Below, piece by piece: positions 34,074 to 42,577 of a stretch of 64,000 nt of DNA. This DNA comes from Natrinema sp. SYSU A 869 (GTDB lineage Archaea > Halobacteriota > Halobacteria > Halobacteriales > Natrialbaceae). How positions within the stretch are numbered: the stretch's first letter is position 1; every line of letters begins with the position of its first letter. The stretch lies in assembly GCF_019879105.1 (NCBI RefSeq), contig NZ_CP082249.1:2914001-2978000 (forward strand). The letters are read 5' to 3'. The notes below the pieces were generated by a model. That model had not been told where the DNA came from and did not search any database. It saw only the letters and a program-made list of their open reading frames with translations. Made by a program: the position numbers and the translations under genes.

Positions 34074-34286
34074 TCAGTCGTCCCCAGCGTGGAACGAACG
34101 ATTCGAGTCGATACCATCACGTTGGTCGCGCTGTGATTTGGAGCCAGTACGCTCGGATTGGCCATCGGCTTGTGACTGGGCTGTCGCGGCAGTGGTCGTC
34201 GCCCAGACCATCATGAGGGCCCAGATACCGAGCAACGCGACCGCGGCCATGACTGGTGGGGTCATTACGAGTCGGTCGGCGCTCAC
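34074..34286 (-). CDS. Small single-helix membrane protein, hypothetical
   Basis: This 70-residue frame has one hydrophobic segment, VMAAVALLGIWALMMVWATTTAA, followed by a hydrophilic tail rich in Gln, Ser, Arg and Asp. It begins 43 bases after the dnaG stop on the same strand. The ATG at 34286 or one at 34265 could start it. No family is recognised; support comes from the helix and position only. Confidence 0.45.
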   Translation of the reverse strand: MSADRLVMTPPVMAAVALLGIWALMMVWATTTAATAQSQADGQSERTGSKSQRDQRDGIDSNRSFHAGDD

Positions 34287-34328
34287 AGCATATCAACGAC
34301 TCGGCGGCAACCAGTGACTGGGAATCGG

Positions 34329-35834
34329 TCAGCGCCGCTCGGCGTCCGGCGGCCGCTTGGCGATATCGTCGACCGCATGGATCTGGACATCGGTCGGGCG
34401 CTTGGTGAACTGTCCGAGCGAGCGTGCGATGATCCGTTCGACGCCGCGATCGGCCGCCAGATCCAGCAGTTGCTGGCCGAGAATCTCGTCGAGGACGACT
34501 GTTGTCGGCACCGTCTCGAGTTCCTCGAGGGCGGTGTAGGCGTCGCACGCGTCGACCTCATCGATCGTCTCGCTGTCGGCGTCGAGGAATCGAACGCGGT
34601 CGGTTCCCGAACGGATGACGGCGGTCGCGTGGCCGTAGACGGTTTCGGGACTGCCAGTCGCGTCGGTCGTGACGTCGGGCTCCACCCCGTCGTCGGCCTC
34701 CTTATCGACCGATTCGCTCTCGATCTCGTCGGCATGCCGTGCCGGGGGCTGGGACCCGCTCGGTGTCGGCTCCGCGCCCGCCCGTTCCGTTTTCGCTCTC
34801 GCCACCGACTCCTCCGTCGCTTCGGTCGTCGAACTGGTGACATTCGAGTCGGCCGCTGTGGATGACTCGCTCGCGTCGGTAGATGGCTCTGCCTGACCGT
34901 TCGAATCGCTGTCGGACCTGTTCGGTCCCTCATCGATGGTCTTCGGCGACGCGGTCGCGGGTTCTGTCGGCCGCGGTGCGGGCGACGCACTGCCGTCCGT
35001 TGCGGCGACCGCTTCCCGGGGTTCGTTCAGCTCCGAGACGGTCTCATAGGGGACCTTGTTCCGAAGCGCGGCGAACAGTTCGTGGTGGTCGAGATCCTCG
35101 ACGGAGTTGTCAGCAGGGGCGAAGGCGACGTAATCGATGTCGCCGACCTGAGCGAGTTCCTCGAGGATCAGATCGCCGCCGCGGTCGCCGTCGAGGAACG
35201 CCGTGACCGTGCGGTGGCAGGTGAGTTCGGCTACGGAGTCGGGAATGTTCGTCCCCTCCACCGCGATCGCGTTTTTGATGCCGTACTTGAGCAGGGTGAG
35301 CACGTCGGAGCGACCCTCGACGACGATAATGGCGTCGCTATCCGTAACGTGGGGGCCAGCGGGCAGCTCCTCGTACTCGGTGATGTCCTCGACGCGGACG
35401 TGCTGGCGGACCTCTGCGAGGATCTCTTCGGAGGACATGATCGTGTCGTCGAAGCCCGTTCGGAGCAGTTCCTTCGCGCGGTCGACGACTTCCTTTCGCT
35501 TCGCCGCGCGCACGTCCTCGATTTCGCGTACCTCGAGGTCGGCCCGACAGGGGCCGACTCGGGTGATCGTCTCGAGGGAGGCGGCGAGGGTGGCAGTTTC
35601 GACTTTGTCGAGGCTGGTAGCGATCGTCACCTGACCGTGGGACTGACCCCCGGTACTCGCGATTTCGGCGTCGATCCGGCCGACTTTGCCGGACTGCCGG
35701 AGATCGCGGAGGTCGAGGTCGTCGCCGAGCAGGCCTTCAGTTTGCCCGAAAATCGCGCCGACGACGTCGCTGCGCTCGACGACCCCGTCAGCCGTGACGT
35801 CCGCGTGAATGAGGTATTTCGAAGTGTCTTCCAT
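34329..35834 (-). CDS. dnaG: Archaeal DnaG, primase-like Toprim protein
   Basis: This 501-residue protein is archaeal DnaG, which in archaea associates with the exosome and may also prime DNA. The N-terminal domain (MEDTSKYLIHADVTADGVVERSDVVGAIFGQTEGLLG) precedes the Toprim domain with DAIIVVEGRSDVLTLLKYG near residue 167 and VTAFLDGDRGGD near residue 210. After ~280 comes a low-complexity acidic Pro/Ser/Thr/Glu-rich linker and a conserved C-terminal domain (VVLDEILGQQLLDLAADRGVERIIARSLGQFTKRP). A TATATAAA box at 35888-35895 implies a leader of about 27 nt. Confidence 0.95.
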   Translation of the reverse strand: MEDTSKYLIHADVTADGVVERSDVVGAIFGQTEGLLGDDLDLRDLRQSGKVGRIDAEIASTGGQSHGQVTIATSLDKVETATLAASLETITRVGPCRADLEVREIEDVRAAKRKEVVDRAKELLRTGFDDTIMSSEEILAEVRQHVRVEDITEYEELPAGPHVTDSDAIIVVEGRSDVLTLLKYGIKNAIAVEGTNIPDSVAELTCHRTVTAFLDGDRGGDLILEELAQVGDIDYVAFAPADNSVEDLDHHELFAALRNKVPYETVSELNEPREAVAATDGSASPAPRPTEPATASPKTIDEGPNRSDSDSNGQAEPSTDASESSTAADSNVTSSTTEATEESVARAKTERAGAEPTPSGSQPPARHADEIESESVDKEADDGVEPDVTTDATGSPETVYGHATAVIRSGTDRVRFLDADSETIDEVDACDAYTALEELETVPTTVVLDEILGQQLLDLAADRGVERIIARSLGQFTKRPTDVQIHAVDDIAKRPPDAERR

Positions 35835-35887
35835 TGGAGATCTGTCCCCGCGAGGGGCGATGACGCGGGAATCGCGTCGGAGACCGA

Positions 35888-35895
35888 TTTATATA
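35888..35895 (-). promoter_or_regulatory. TATA box of dnaG
   Basis: TATATAAA on the minus strand lies 54 bases before the dnaG ATG; with the usual ~25-base spacing, transcription would start near 35862. A short GC hairpin (CCCCTCGCGGGG) falls in the predicted leader. Confidence 0.55.
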
Positions 35896-36061
35896 GGATT
35901 TCGTTCGTGAGAGGCAAATAGCTGTTGACCTCCGGAGCCGTCGGTCGCGATCGGTTCGCCGACGATCCGCACGCTCCATCGGTCGGCGTCTCAGCGGAGT
36001 CGGCTGGATCGTCGTGGTTCCGCGAACCCGATATGCGATGGGTGGTCGCTACGACTGTGAA

Positions 36062-36147
36062 CTATAGTAGCCGCTGAAAGTCAATGCACACCTGATCGAA
36101 TGACAGCTGTGCGATCAGTGTGTAAATCGTTTCAGCGGCTACTATAG
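36062..36147. repeat. 86-bp palindromic intergenic element of a second sequence type
   Basis: A perfect 18-bp inverted repeat (36062-36079 and 36130-36147, CTATAGTAGCCGCTGAAA and its complement) encloses an internal loop and an inner stem (CACAC, bulged C, TGATCG). It shares the loop bases AAGTCA(A/T)TG and TAAATCGTT with the repeat at 12711 and 62653, although its stems differ. It lies between the dnaG promoter and the 3' end of the SnoaL gene. Confidence 0.85.
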
Positions 36148-36195
36148 CCGCAACGGGCCGAAAACACGACGGCGTCGAAAAGCGGAGCGCGGCGG

Positions 36196-36615
36196 TCACT
36201 CGTCGACGAGTCCAAGTTGCTCGAGGAACTCGTACCGGTCGAAGAACGCCCGTTCTTCCTGAAGTTTGCCGTCTTCGACAACGAACCTCGCCATGTCCCG
36301 AAGTTCGAGTGTCTCGTGGGTCGGCTCGATGCCGTCGAACGCTCCCTCGTGAGTCCCCGAGAGCGTCCCTTCGGCCATGACGAGGGTCTCGTCGGCGAGC
36401 ATTTCGTGGACGGTTATCTCAAAGTCAGGAAACCCCGCTACAACGTCGCGGGCGTACGCTTCGACGTTCTCGCGGCCCTCTATCGTCCCCGTGGTTGGCG
36501 ACGTGAACGTAAATGACTCGGCGACGACGTCGGAGAGCCTCGAGAACTCCTGATCGTTCCAAATCTCTACATACTGGCTGACGAGCTGTTCGGCGTCTAG
36601 TGTTGTTTTGGCCAC
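36196..36615 (-). CDS. SnoaL-like / ester cyclase family protein
   Basis: This 139-residue protein has the NTF2-like cone fold of SnoaL polyketide cyclases and related ester cyclases: LVSQYVEIWNDQEFSRLSDVVAESFTFTSPTTGTIEG, YARDVVAGFPDFEITVHEMLADETLVMAEGTLSGTHEG, and LRDMARFVVEDGKLQEERAFFDRYEFLEQLGL. Many relatives have no known reaction. I chose the GTG at 36615 (VAKTTLDAEQL), because the upstream extension to 36759 is unlike the family. No operon partner is seen. Confidence 0.82.
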   Translation of the reverse strand: MAKTTLDAEQLVSQYVEIWNDQEFSRLSDVVAESFTFTSPTTGTIEGRENVEAYARDVVAGFPDFEITVHEMLADETLVMAEGTLSGTHEGAFDGIEPTHETLELRDMARFVVEDGKLQEERAFFDRYEFLEQLGLVDE

Positions 36616-36755
36616 TGTCTCCCACCCCAAGACTCCGTATGCTATATGGTAGCATAATGCATCGCCTTGAGCATACACGGTGATATGGCTCGAGCAGTCG
36701 GTAGCGATCGATTGACGGGTGCTGGCGTCGCAGTACGAACCGCGTCGTCCGTCTC

Positions 36756-37646
36756 TCAATACGTCGGCCGATACCAGTACCAGTAGATCGCGATCGCGAG
36801 AAGAACGACCAGTCCGCCGAGGAAGAAGAGCAGTCCCGGCGGGACGGTTCCGAACACCGTGTCTATCGCCTCCGCGCCGCCGTTGGTAGCGTTCTGGATC
36901 GTCTCGTTGTCAGGGTCCAACGTTGGATCCGTCGTCCCCGGATCACCGGTCGGGTCCGCCGCCCCCGCATCGCCGCCACTGGCACCGTCAGCTGAGCCGT
37001 GGTCCGGCGTTTCGGCGTCCGCAGCACCGATATCGTCGCTCCCGCCTTGTTCGGTCAAGTCCGAGCTCGAGCCGTCCTCCGCTGCGTCGTCGGTCCTCTG
37101 AAGCGTCTCGCTGTCATGTTCATCGTCCGGTTCTGTCGGTTGCGGTCCGCTCTCTGACCCAGTTGGCTGCGCGCCGCCGTTCGCCGTCGCTTCCGTTCCG
37201 GTCGGCGCGAGCCACTGCGTCATCGCGTACTGGACCAGCAGACTGCCGCCGGCCAACACGCCGATCCCGCCGATCAACCGCGAGAGCGCCTCCTTCAGCT
37301 GGGTCGCCCGCGACTCGTTGCTCGTCACGATCAGCGGCCCGTCGGTCGTCGCGTAGACGCTCATCTCGTTGCCACGCGAGGAGTACCAGGTGTCGACGAC
37401 CTCGACGAGGCCGGCGTCCTCAAGGTTCTTTAGGTGATATCGGACGTTCTGGATCGAGGAGTCGATCGCATCGGCGATGTCACTGGGCGTGCCGGGTTCG
37501 TCGTCGAGATACGAGTAGATCTCCCGAGCCGTCGTCGAGGAGAGCGCGCCGAACACCGCGTCAGCGTCCTCGCCCTCGAGGTCGACGACACGGGGTTGGC
37601 CCTCTTTGGCGGCCGTGTCGGAGCGAAAGGGGAAGAGACGGGCCAT
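36756..37646 (-). CDS. ArsR-type HTH regulator with C-terminal membrane anchor
   Basis: This 296-residue protein has an N-terminal winged helix (residues ~28-100: VFGALSSTTAREIYSYLDDEPGTPSDIADAIDSSIQNVRYHLKNLEDAGLVEVVDTWYSSRGNEMSVYA), then a hydrophobic segment near ALSRLIGGIGVLAGGSLLVQYA. A long Asp/Gly/Thr/Pro-rich linker (~150-260) leads to a terminal helix, PPGLLFFLGGLVVLLAIAIYWYWYR. A DNA-binding domain tied to the membrane suggests sensing of envelope or external signals. Such proteins recur in haloarchaea; ligand and targets unknown. Confidence 0.83.
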   Translation of the reverse strand: MARLFPFRSDTAAKEGQPRVVDLEGEDADAVFGALSSTTAREIYSYLDDEPGTPSDIADAIDSSIQNVRYHLKNLEDAGLVEVVDTWYSSRGNEMSVYATTDGPLIVTSNESRATQLKEALSRLIGGIGVLAGGSLLVQYAMTQWLAPTGTEATANGGAQPTGSESGPQPTEPDDEHDSETLQRTDDAAEDGSSSDLTEQGGSDDIGAADAETPDHGSADGASGGDAGAADPTGDPGTTDPTLDPDNETIQNATNGGAEAIDTVFGTVPPGLLFFLGGLVVLLAIAIYWYWYRPTY

Positions 37647-37823
37647 ATCGAGGTTCTATTCGTATTCGATGTCAAACACATATACTCTTTTTCCTCGGTG
37701 AAAGAGCGATTTTAGCTATCGAAAACCGCCGGATGAGGGCGGGGAGCCAGATTGATGAATAATCCTCTTCGATATCGGTGTTCGAACAGTAAGAATTACC
37801 CACATCGGGACAAAGGGTCACAC

Positions 37824-38111
37824 ATGCGCCGAAACGAATTGGGGCTCTGGACCGTCGTCGGACTCGTCCTCGCTGGACTCGCGATTCCGTGGTTCTTATG
37901 GGGGTCGTCGACCGTCGTCGCCGGACTTCCGGTCTGGCTGTGGTGGCACGTCGGCTGGATGGGTCTCGCATCGATCGTCTTTTGGCTGTTCACGCAGCGC
38001 GCCTGGGGGATCGGCATCGAGCCCGATGAGAGTGATGGCAGCCCACGCGACCGGGGAGCGGTTCGACCCGAGCACACTCGAGACGGACGACCCGGAGGTG
38101 ACTCGCCGTGA
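37824..38111 (+). CDS. DUF3311 small membrane subunit
   Basis: This 95-residue protein has two hydrophobic helices (TVVGLVLAGLAIPWFLWG and VWLWWHVGWMGLASIVFWLF) and an Asp/Arg-rich tail. DUF3311 proteins are typically encoded next to sodium:solute symporters, as here: its stop overlaps the GTG start of the symporter. It may stabilise or regulate the carrier. The ATG at 37824 was chosen over upstream in-frame starts, which add a non-family sequence. Confidence 0.85.
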   Translation: MRRNELGLWTVVGLVLAGLAIPWFLWGSSTVVAGLPVWLWWHVGWMGLASIVFWLFTQRAWGIGIEPDESDGSPRDRGAVRPEHTRDGRPGGDSP

Positions 38112-39586
38112 GGGCGGTCACGCTCCAACTCTCGATTATCGTCGGCTACCTCCTGATCGCCCTCGCGGTCGGGCTGGTCGCCTACCGGCTGACTGACCGC
38201 ACGGCCGAGGACTTCTACCTCGCGAGCCGAACGCTCGGCACGGTCGTCCTCCTCTTTACCACCTTCGCGACGCTGCTATCGGCGTTTACCTTCTTCGCCG
38301 GGCCGAACATCGCCTACGCGCGGGGGCCCGAGTGGATCCTGGTCATGGGGCTGATGGACGGCATTATCTTCGCCGTCCTCTGGTACGTCATCGGCTACAA
38401 ACAGTGGCTCCTCGGCCAACAGTACGGGTACGTGACCCTCGGCGAGATGCTGGGCGACCGCTTCGGCTCGCGGTGGCTCCGCGGGCTCATCGCCGGCGTC
38501 AGCCTCTTGTGGCTCTTCCCATACGTCATGCTCCAGCAGGTCGGAGCCGGCACCGCTCTCGAGGCCCTGACTGCGGGCGCTGTTCCCTACGCCGCCGGAG
38601 CCGGGCTGATCACCGCGTTCATGATCCTCTACGTCGTCGTCGCCGGGATGCGCGGGATCGCCTGGACTGACACGCTGCAGGGCGCGTTCATGCTCATCAC
38701 GACCTGGGTCGCCGTGCTGTGGGTGCTTGCGGCCGTTGGCGGGCCCGGCGCTGCGACGGACGCCCTCGCGTCGAACCCCGAAACCGGCGGCTTCCTCTCG
38801 CTAGGGAGTGACTACTACACGGTCCCGTGGATGCTCTCGACGGCGATCACGATCGGCTTCGGCGTCGCGATGTTCCCGCAGGTCAACCAGCGCTTCTTCG
38901 TTGCAGGCTCGAAAACGGTTCTCAAGCGCTCCTTCGCCCTCTGGCCGATCCTCTGTGTCCTGCTGTTCGTCCCCTCGTTCATGCTCGGCGCGTGGGCGGC
39001 CGGCCTCGAGGTCGCGGTTCCAGAGGGAGCGAACGTCCTCCCGCTGGTCCTCGCGGAGTACACGCCGACCTGGTTCGCCGCACTCGTCATCGCCGGCGCG
39101 ATGGCCGCGATGATGTCCTCTTCGGACTCGATGCTGCTGTCAGGCTCGTCGTACTTCACGCGAGATATCTATCGTCCGTTTATCGAGCAGGACCTCTCCG
39201 ACCGCCGAGAGGATCTGCTGGCCCGTGGCGGGGTCGTGATCTTCGCCACTGCTGCGTTCATCGTCAGTCTGTTCCAGCCCGCGACACTGTTCGATATCGG
39301 CAACGCGGCCTTCAGCGGCTTCGCTCAGCTCGCGTTGCCGGTCCTGCTCGCGCTCTACTGGCGCACGATTACGCGAGCGGGAATCACTGCAGGGGTACTG
39401 GTGAGCCAAACCTTCTATCTCTCGAGTCTCTTCCTCGCTATCGTCCCGGACTCCTACGCCGGCTGGTCGGCCGGCCTCGTCGGGATGGGACTCGGGCTCG
39501 TCATCACCGTCGCCGTCTCACTGGTGACCTCGCCGGCGGCCGCCGAGCGGCGCGCGATCTACTTTGACCGGCTTGGCGCTGATTGA
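38108..39586 (+). CDS. Sodium:solute symporter family protein
   Basis: This 492-residue carrier has about 13 membrane helices and belongs to the SSS family of Na+-coupled uptake systems (PutP/PanF type). It opens LSIIVGYLLIALAVGLVAYRLTDRTAEDFYLASRTLGTVV, the family's first-helix signature, and has FAALVIAGAMAAMMSSSDSMLLSGSSYFTRDIY near residue 325, the SSS core signature. GTG start overlapping the DUF3311 stop by 4 bases. The substrate (for example pantothenate, proline or an organic acid) cannot be told. Confidence 0.93.
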   Translation: MRAVTLQLSIIVGYLLIALAVGLVAYRLTDRTAEDFYLASRTLGTVVLLFTTFATLLSAFTFFAGPNIAYARGPEWILVMGLMDGIIFAVLWYVIGYKQWLLGQQYGYVTLGEMLGDRFGSRWLRGLIAGVSLLWLFPYVMLQQVGAGTALEALTAGAVPYAAGAGLITAFMILYVVVAGMRGIAWTDTLQGAFMLITTWVAVLWVLAAVGGPGAATDALASNPETGGFLSLGSDYYTVPWMLSTAITIGFGVAMFPQVNQRFFVAGSKTVLKRSFALWPILCVLLFVPSFMLGAWAAGLEVAVPEGANVLPLVLAEYTPTWFAALVIAGAMAAMMSSSDSMLLSGSSYFTRDIYRPFIEQDLSDRREDLLARGGVVIFATAAFIVSLFQPATLFDIGNAAFSGFAQLALPVLLALYWRTITRAGITAGVLVSQTFYLSSLFLAIVPDSYAGWSAGLVGMGLGLVITVAVSLVTSPAAAERRAIYFDRLGAD

Positions 39587-39637
39587 CGGCTTTCGAACCG
39601 CCACGCTGAACGGCCCCGGTCGCATACGCGCTGACGA

Positions 39638-40282
39638 ATGACTATCGACCTGCCGCCCGCGGTCGCTGACGACTGGCGTCGTCTCGGTAGCCGAACCGAC
39701 GAACGCAGCCTCTCGCTGGCAACGGTCACTGCTGAGACGACCGTCTTCGAACACCGACCGACCGCCGACGCACTCGAGCGACTCCGCGCGGACGGCGACA
39801 TCCCAGCGCGGTCGCTATTTACTGTCGACCTCGATATCAGTCCCTCCCTGTCGACGATCGGTCTGTCATCGGCCGACGCACTCGAGATGGCGGCTCCGAA
39901 AGCGCGCGAACAGTTCGTCGACACAGTCGAGGACGACGGTATCGAGGTCGGCGCGGAACGCGCGAACGAATACATCGACCGACCCGACGGCTCCGTCGGG
40001 CATCTCTCCGTCCTCGAGGTCGCGTATCCGACCGACTCGGGTGCGGCGGCCGACGGCGGTGAGGGACCCGATGGCGAGCCCGAGACGATCGACGCCGAAG
40101 CCCACGTCGCCGTCTGGCCCGCCGCCGACACGTACGTAATGGCTGGCGGGATCCTCCCGCTCGAGGCTCCCGACGACGCGGACCTGCTGGCGGCTGCCCT
40201 CGACGTCGATCCGGCCCGCGATCGGGAAGCGATCGTGGACGTGTTCCGGGGGCTCGAACTCGAGGACGCGGCCGACGACTGA
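39638..40282 (+). CDS. Conserved haloarchaeal hypothetical protein
   Basis: This 214-residue soluble, acidic protein starts MTIDLPPAVADDWRRLGSRTDERSLSLATVTAETTVFEHRP. Alternating strands and helices are suggested by SLFTVDLDISPSLSTIGLSSADALEMAAPKAREQFVDTVEDDGI and VGHLSVLEVAYPTD. An acidic Gly-rich insert (~135-150) precedes EAHVAVWPAADTYVMAGGILPLEAP. I do not recognise the family. It follows the symporter gene by 51 bases on the same strand but is probably transcribed on its own. Confidence 0.65.
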   Translation: MTIDLPPAVADDWRRLGSRTDERSLSLATVTAETTVFEHRPTADALERLRADGDIPARSLFTVDLDISPSLSTIGLSSADALEMAAPKAREQFVDTVEDDGIEVGAERANEYIDRPDGSVGHLSVLEVAYPTDSGAAADGGEGPDGEPETIDAEAHVAVWPAADTYVMAGGILPLEAPDDADLLAAALDVDPARDREAIVDVFRGLELEDAADD

Positions 40283-40330
40283 TCCGGCTTCCGTCGAAAT
40301 AGTTAATTGATCGAGTATCGATTTTCCGAT

Positions 40331-40558
40331 ATGGCACACTATAGTGGCCACGATTACCCGAAGATGGCGAAAACGGGGTTCTTCCTCGGGCTCACCCTCT
40401 TCGTCATCGGGGCAGGAAGCGAACTGGTCGGGCACGCGGTGTTCGGATCGCTCCCGCAGTGGGAGAACACACTCTTTTTCGCACTGACGATGATCGGCTT
40501 TGCCATCGGTTTCACCTCCCCGTTCGTGTTTGGTATCCTCATGCCGCTGACCGAGTAA
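40331..40558 (+). CDS. Small two-helix membrane protein (possibly DUF7860)
   Basis: This 75-residue protein starts MAHYSGHDYPKMAKTGFFLG and has two hydrophobic helices (GFFLGLTLFVIGAGSELVG and LFFALTMIGFAIGFTSPFVFG). Similar small membrane proteins with the MAHY(S/G)..DYP opening are common in haloarchaea; the family name is a recollection. Start ATG at 40331, just after an AT-rich stretch. Function unknown. Confidence 0.65.
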   Translation: MAHYSGHDYPKMAKTGFFLGLTLFVIGAGSELVGHAVFGSLPQWENTLFFALTMIGFAIGFTSPFVFGILMPLTE

Positions 40559-40701
40559 CGCGACTGACGATTCGAACCGCCCGTCGAACACAGAACCGAG
40601 CAGTTCGTTGTTCGTTCCTGGATTTCCGTTGCGGTATTCGTCCGTCACCGACTTCGAGACGGTCCGGTCACGTGTCGACAACAGTCCCGAAACTGGTGTT
40701 T

Positions 40702-40710
40702 TTTATAAAT
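40702..40710 (+). promoter_or_regulatory. TATA box of the HFX_2341-type regulator gene
   Basis: TTTATAAAT, preceded by a further T-run, lies 20-28 bases before the ATG at 40730, the distance expected for a leaderless archaeal transcript. Confidence 0.6.
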
Positions 40711-40729
40711 ACCGGCCCACGTATCGGAT

Positions 40730-41635
40730 ATGCAAACCCACATCGTCCCGGTCGGCTTCGACTACGACCGGCTGATCGCACCCCTGGTACGCGATCAGAT
40801 CGACGTTGACAGCGTCATCTTACTCGAGGGCGCGGTCGGCAGTGAGGCCAACGTCGAGTACTCCCGGCATCTCTCGAAGAAACTCGAGACGGACTTCAAG
40901 AACCTGTTGGGGGCCGAGACCGAGCGGTTCGTTCTCGAGGATGTCTACGACTATGACGACGCCTTCGAGCAGGCCTATGAACTCATCACCGCAGAACTCG
41001 ACGCCGGCAACGAGGTCTGGGTCAACGTCGCCGCGATGCCCCGGACCGTGAGCTTCGCCTTCGCCAACGCCGCCCACTCGCTGATGGTCGAACGGCAGGA
41101 GGACCGCGAGGGGATCCACACCTACTACACCGCCCCCGAGAAGTACTTAGAGACCGAACTCGCGGAGGAACTACGCGAACAGATCGCCCTGCTCGAGGAC
41201 CTCCGCGGTGGGGACGACGGGACCGACGACGGCCGCCTCGAGAGCCGTCTGGAGACCGCTCGCGACCTATTAGCCGAGTTCGACGAGCGGGGGACGACTA
41301 TCGGTGCGAAGGAAATTGACGGCAAGCATATCGTCGAGTTGCCGGTCGCTTCCTTCTCGAACGTCAAGCCCTTCGAGGAGCTGATTCTCTACAAACTCGG
41401 CGAGGACGGCGAATTCGATTCCGTCTCGGAACTCGCCGAGTCGTTGGCCCGCGAGTTGAACGAGGAGTACACCGACAGTTTCCGCTCGAAGGTTATCTAC
41501 AACGTCGATCGGCTGGGCCCCGGCGGGAAGGGCTACATCGAGCGCGAGGAACACGGTAAGTCCTACCGAACCCGACTCTCGCGAATCGGCGAACTGTGGG
41601 TGCGGGCCCACTCGGATAACGAGACCGGCGACTAG
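40730..41635 (+). CDS. HFX_2341/DUF6293 family regulator: CARF-like domain plus winged helix
   Basis: This 301-residue protein joins an N-terminal Rossmann-like domain (MQTHIVPVGFDYDRLIAPLVRDQIDVDSVILLEG ... EVWVNVAAMPRTVSFAFANAAHSLM) with a C-terminal winged helix (FEELILYKLGEDGEFDSVSELAESLARELNEEYTDSFRSKVIYNVDRLGPGGKGYIER). The first domain resembles the CARF fold of Csa3-type CRISPR regulators, which bind cyclic oligonucleotides, but there are no cas genes in the window. The family name is from memory; ligand and targets are unknown. Confidence 0.78.
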   Translation: MQTHIVPVGFDYDRLIAPLVRDQIDVDSVILLEGAVGSEANVEYSRHLSKKLETDFKNLLGAETERFVLEDVYDYDDAFEQAYELITAELDAGNEVWVNVAAMPRTVSFAFANAAHSLMVERQEDREGIHTYYTAPEKYLETELAEELREQIALLEDLRGGDDGTDDGRLESRLETARDLLAEFDERGTTIGAKEIDGKHIVELPVASFSNVKPFEELILYKLGEDGEFDSVSELAESLARELNEEYTDSFRSKVIYNVDRLGPGGKGYIEREEHGKSYRTRLSRIGELWVRAHSDNETGD

Positions 41636-41705
41636 TCGACAGGACACGACGGCGACGATAGACTCTCTGTCTTGAACACGGCGGAGTGCCCGCTGTGGAG
41701 ACCCC

Positions 41706-41770
41706 CGACAAGCAGTGCCGGACATACGCTTACAACGTCGACGAGCAGTGCCGGACGTACGCTTACAACG
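41706..41770. repeat. Two tandem ~33-bp repeats upstream of the flavodoxin gene
   Basis: Copies at 41706-41737 and 41739-41770 are 32 bases each with two A/G differences. Each contains TACGCTTACAACG, whose TTACAA could serve as a weak TATA-like box 24-60 bases before the ATG at 41795. Confidence 0.8.
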
Positions 41771-41794
41771 GTTCGTCTGGAACCCGAATTCGAA

Positions 41795-42577
41795 ATGAAC
41801 GTGTTGGTCGTTCTGGGCCATCCCAGAACCGACAGCTTCTGCGGAGGGTTGGCTGACGCGTATCAGGAGGGGGCCCGCGAGGCGGGCGTCGACGTCTGCC
41901 GGCTCGACCTCGCCGCCCTCGAGTTCGATCCCCACGTTCGAACCGAGAGTCCTGAGGACCAGCCGCTCGAGGACGACCTCGTCGACGCCCAGCGGCGGAT
42001 CGAGTGGGCGGACCACCTCGTATTCGTCTATCCGAACTGGTGGGGAACGATGCCCGCGCTGCTCAAGGGGTTTTTCGACCGCACCTTTACCCCCGGATTC
42101 GCGTTCTCGTTTTACGAGGAGGGCGAGGGTGCAGGCCGCCGGAAACTGCTGAACGACACGACCGCCGAGTTGATCGTGACCATGGACGTGCCACCGGTGG
42201 TCTATCGGTGGATACTCAGACGACCCGGTACCAACGCGATCAAGCGTGCGACGCTGGGATACGCTGGCATCCGGACCACGCGCGTCACGAACCTGGGTCC
42301 GATCGAGGACTCGAGCCCGTCGAAACGCGAGGCGTGGCTCGAGAAAGTGACGCGGCTGGGCCGCAGTCTTGCTGACGGCCCGGAGCCGCCGGCGACGCGA
42401 ACAAAACGCAGACTCATGACATGGCTCAAAGCGCTCCGACTCCAGTTCTATCCGATGGCGTGGGTCGCCTACACTGTTGGCGCGCTGGCGGCAACCAGCT
42501 CGAGCGACGTGTTCTCCTCGGCGGTCTACTGGTTCGGGTTTGCTTCCTGTTCGGCCTCGAGGCGGCGACGGTGTTGA
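41795..42577 (+). CDS. NAD(P)H dehydrogenase (quinone), flavodoxin-like fold; continues in frame into a UbiA domain
   Basis: Residues 1-205 form a flavodoxin-fold NAD(P)H:quinone oxidoreductase (KefF/MdaB/NQO1 type): MNVLVVLGHPRTDSFCGGLADAYQ (phosphate-binding loop), ADHLVFVYPNWWGTMPALLKGFFDRTFTPGFAF (flavin site). From residue ~208 the same frame continues without a stop as MTWLKALRLQFYPMAWVAYTVGALAA, the first helix region of a UbiA prenyltransferase. It then breaks at the GGGTTT near 42536-42541. So this is either a natural two-domain fusion interrupted by a one-base deletion, or two genes whose separating stop is missing. A direct duplication lies just upstream. Confidence 0.85.
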   Translation: MNVLVVLGHPRTDSFCGGLADAYQEGAREAGVDVCRLDLAALEFDPHVRTESPEDQPLEDDLVDAQRRIEWADHLVFVYPNWWGTMPALLKGFFDRTFTPGFAFSFYEEGEGAGRRKLLNDTTAELIVTMDVPPVVYRWILRRPGTNAIKRATLGYAGIRTTRVTNLGPIEDSSPSKREAWLEKVTRLGRSLADGPEPPATRTKRRLMTWLKALRLQFYPMAWVAYTVGALAATSSSDVFSSAVYWFGFASCSASRRRRC

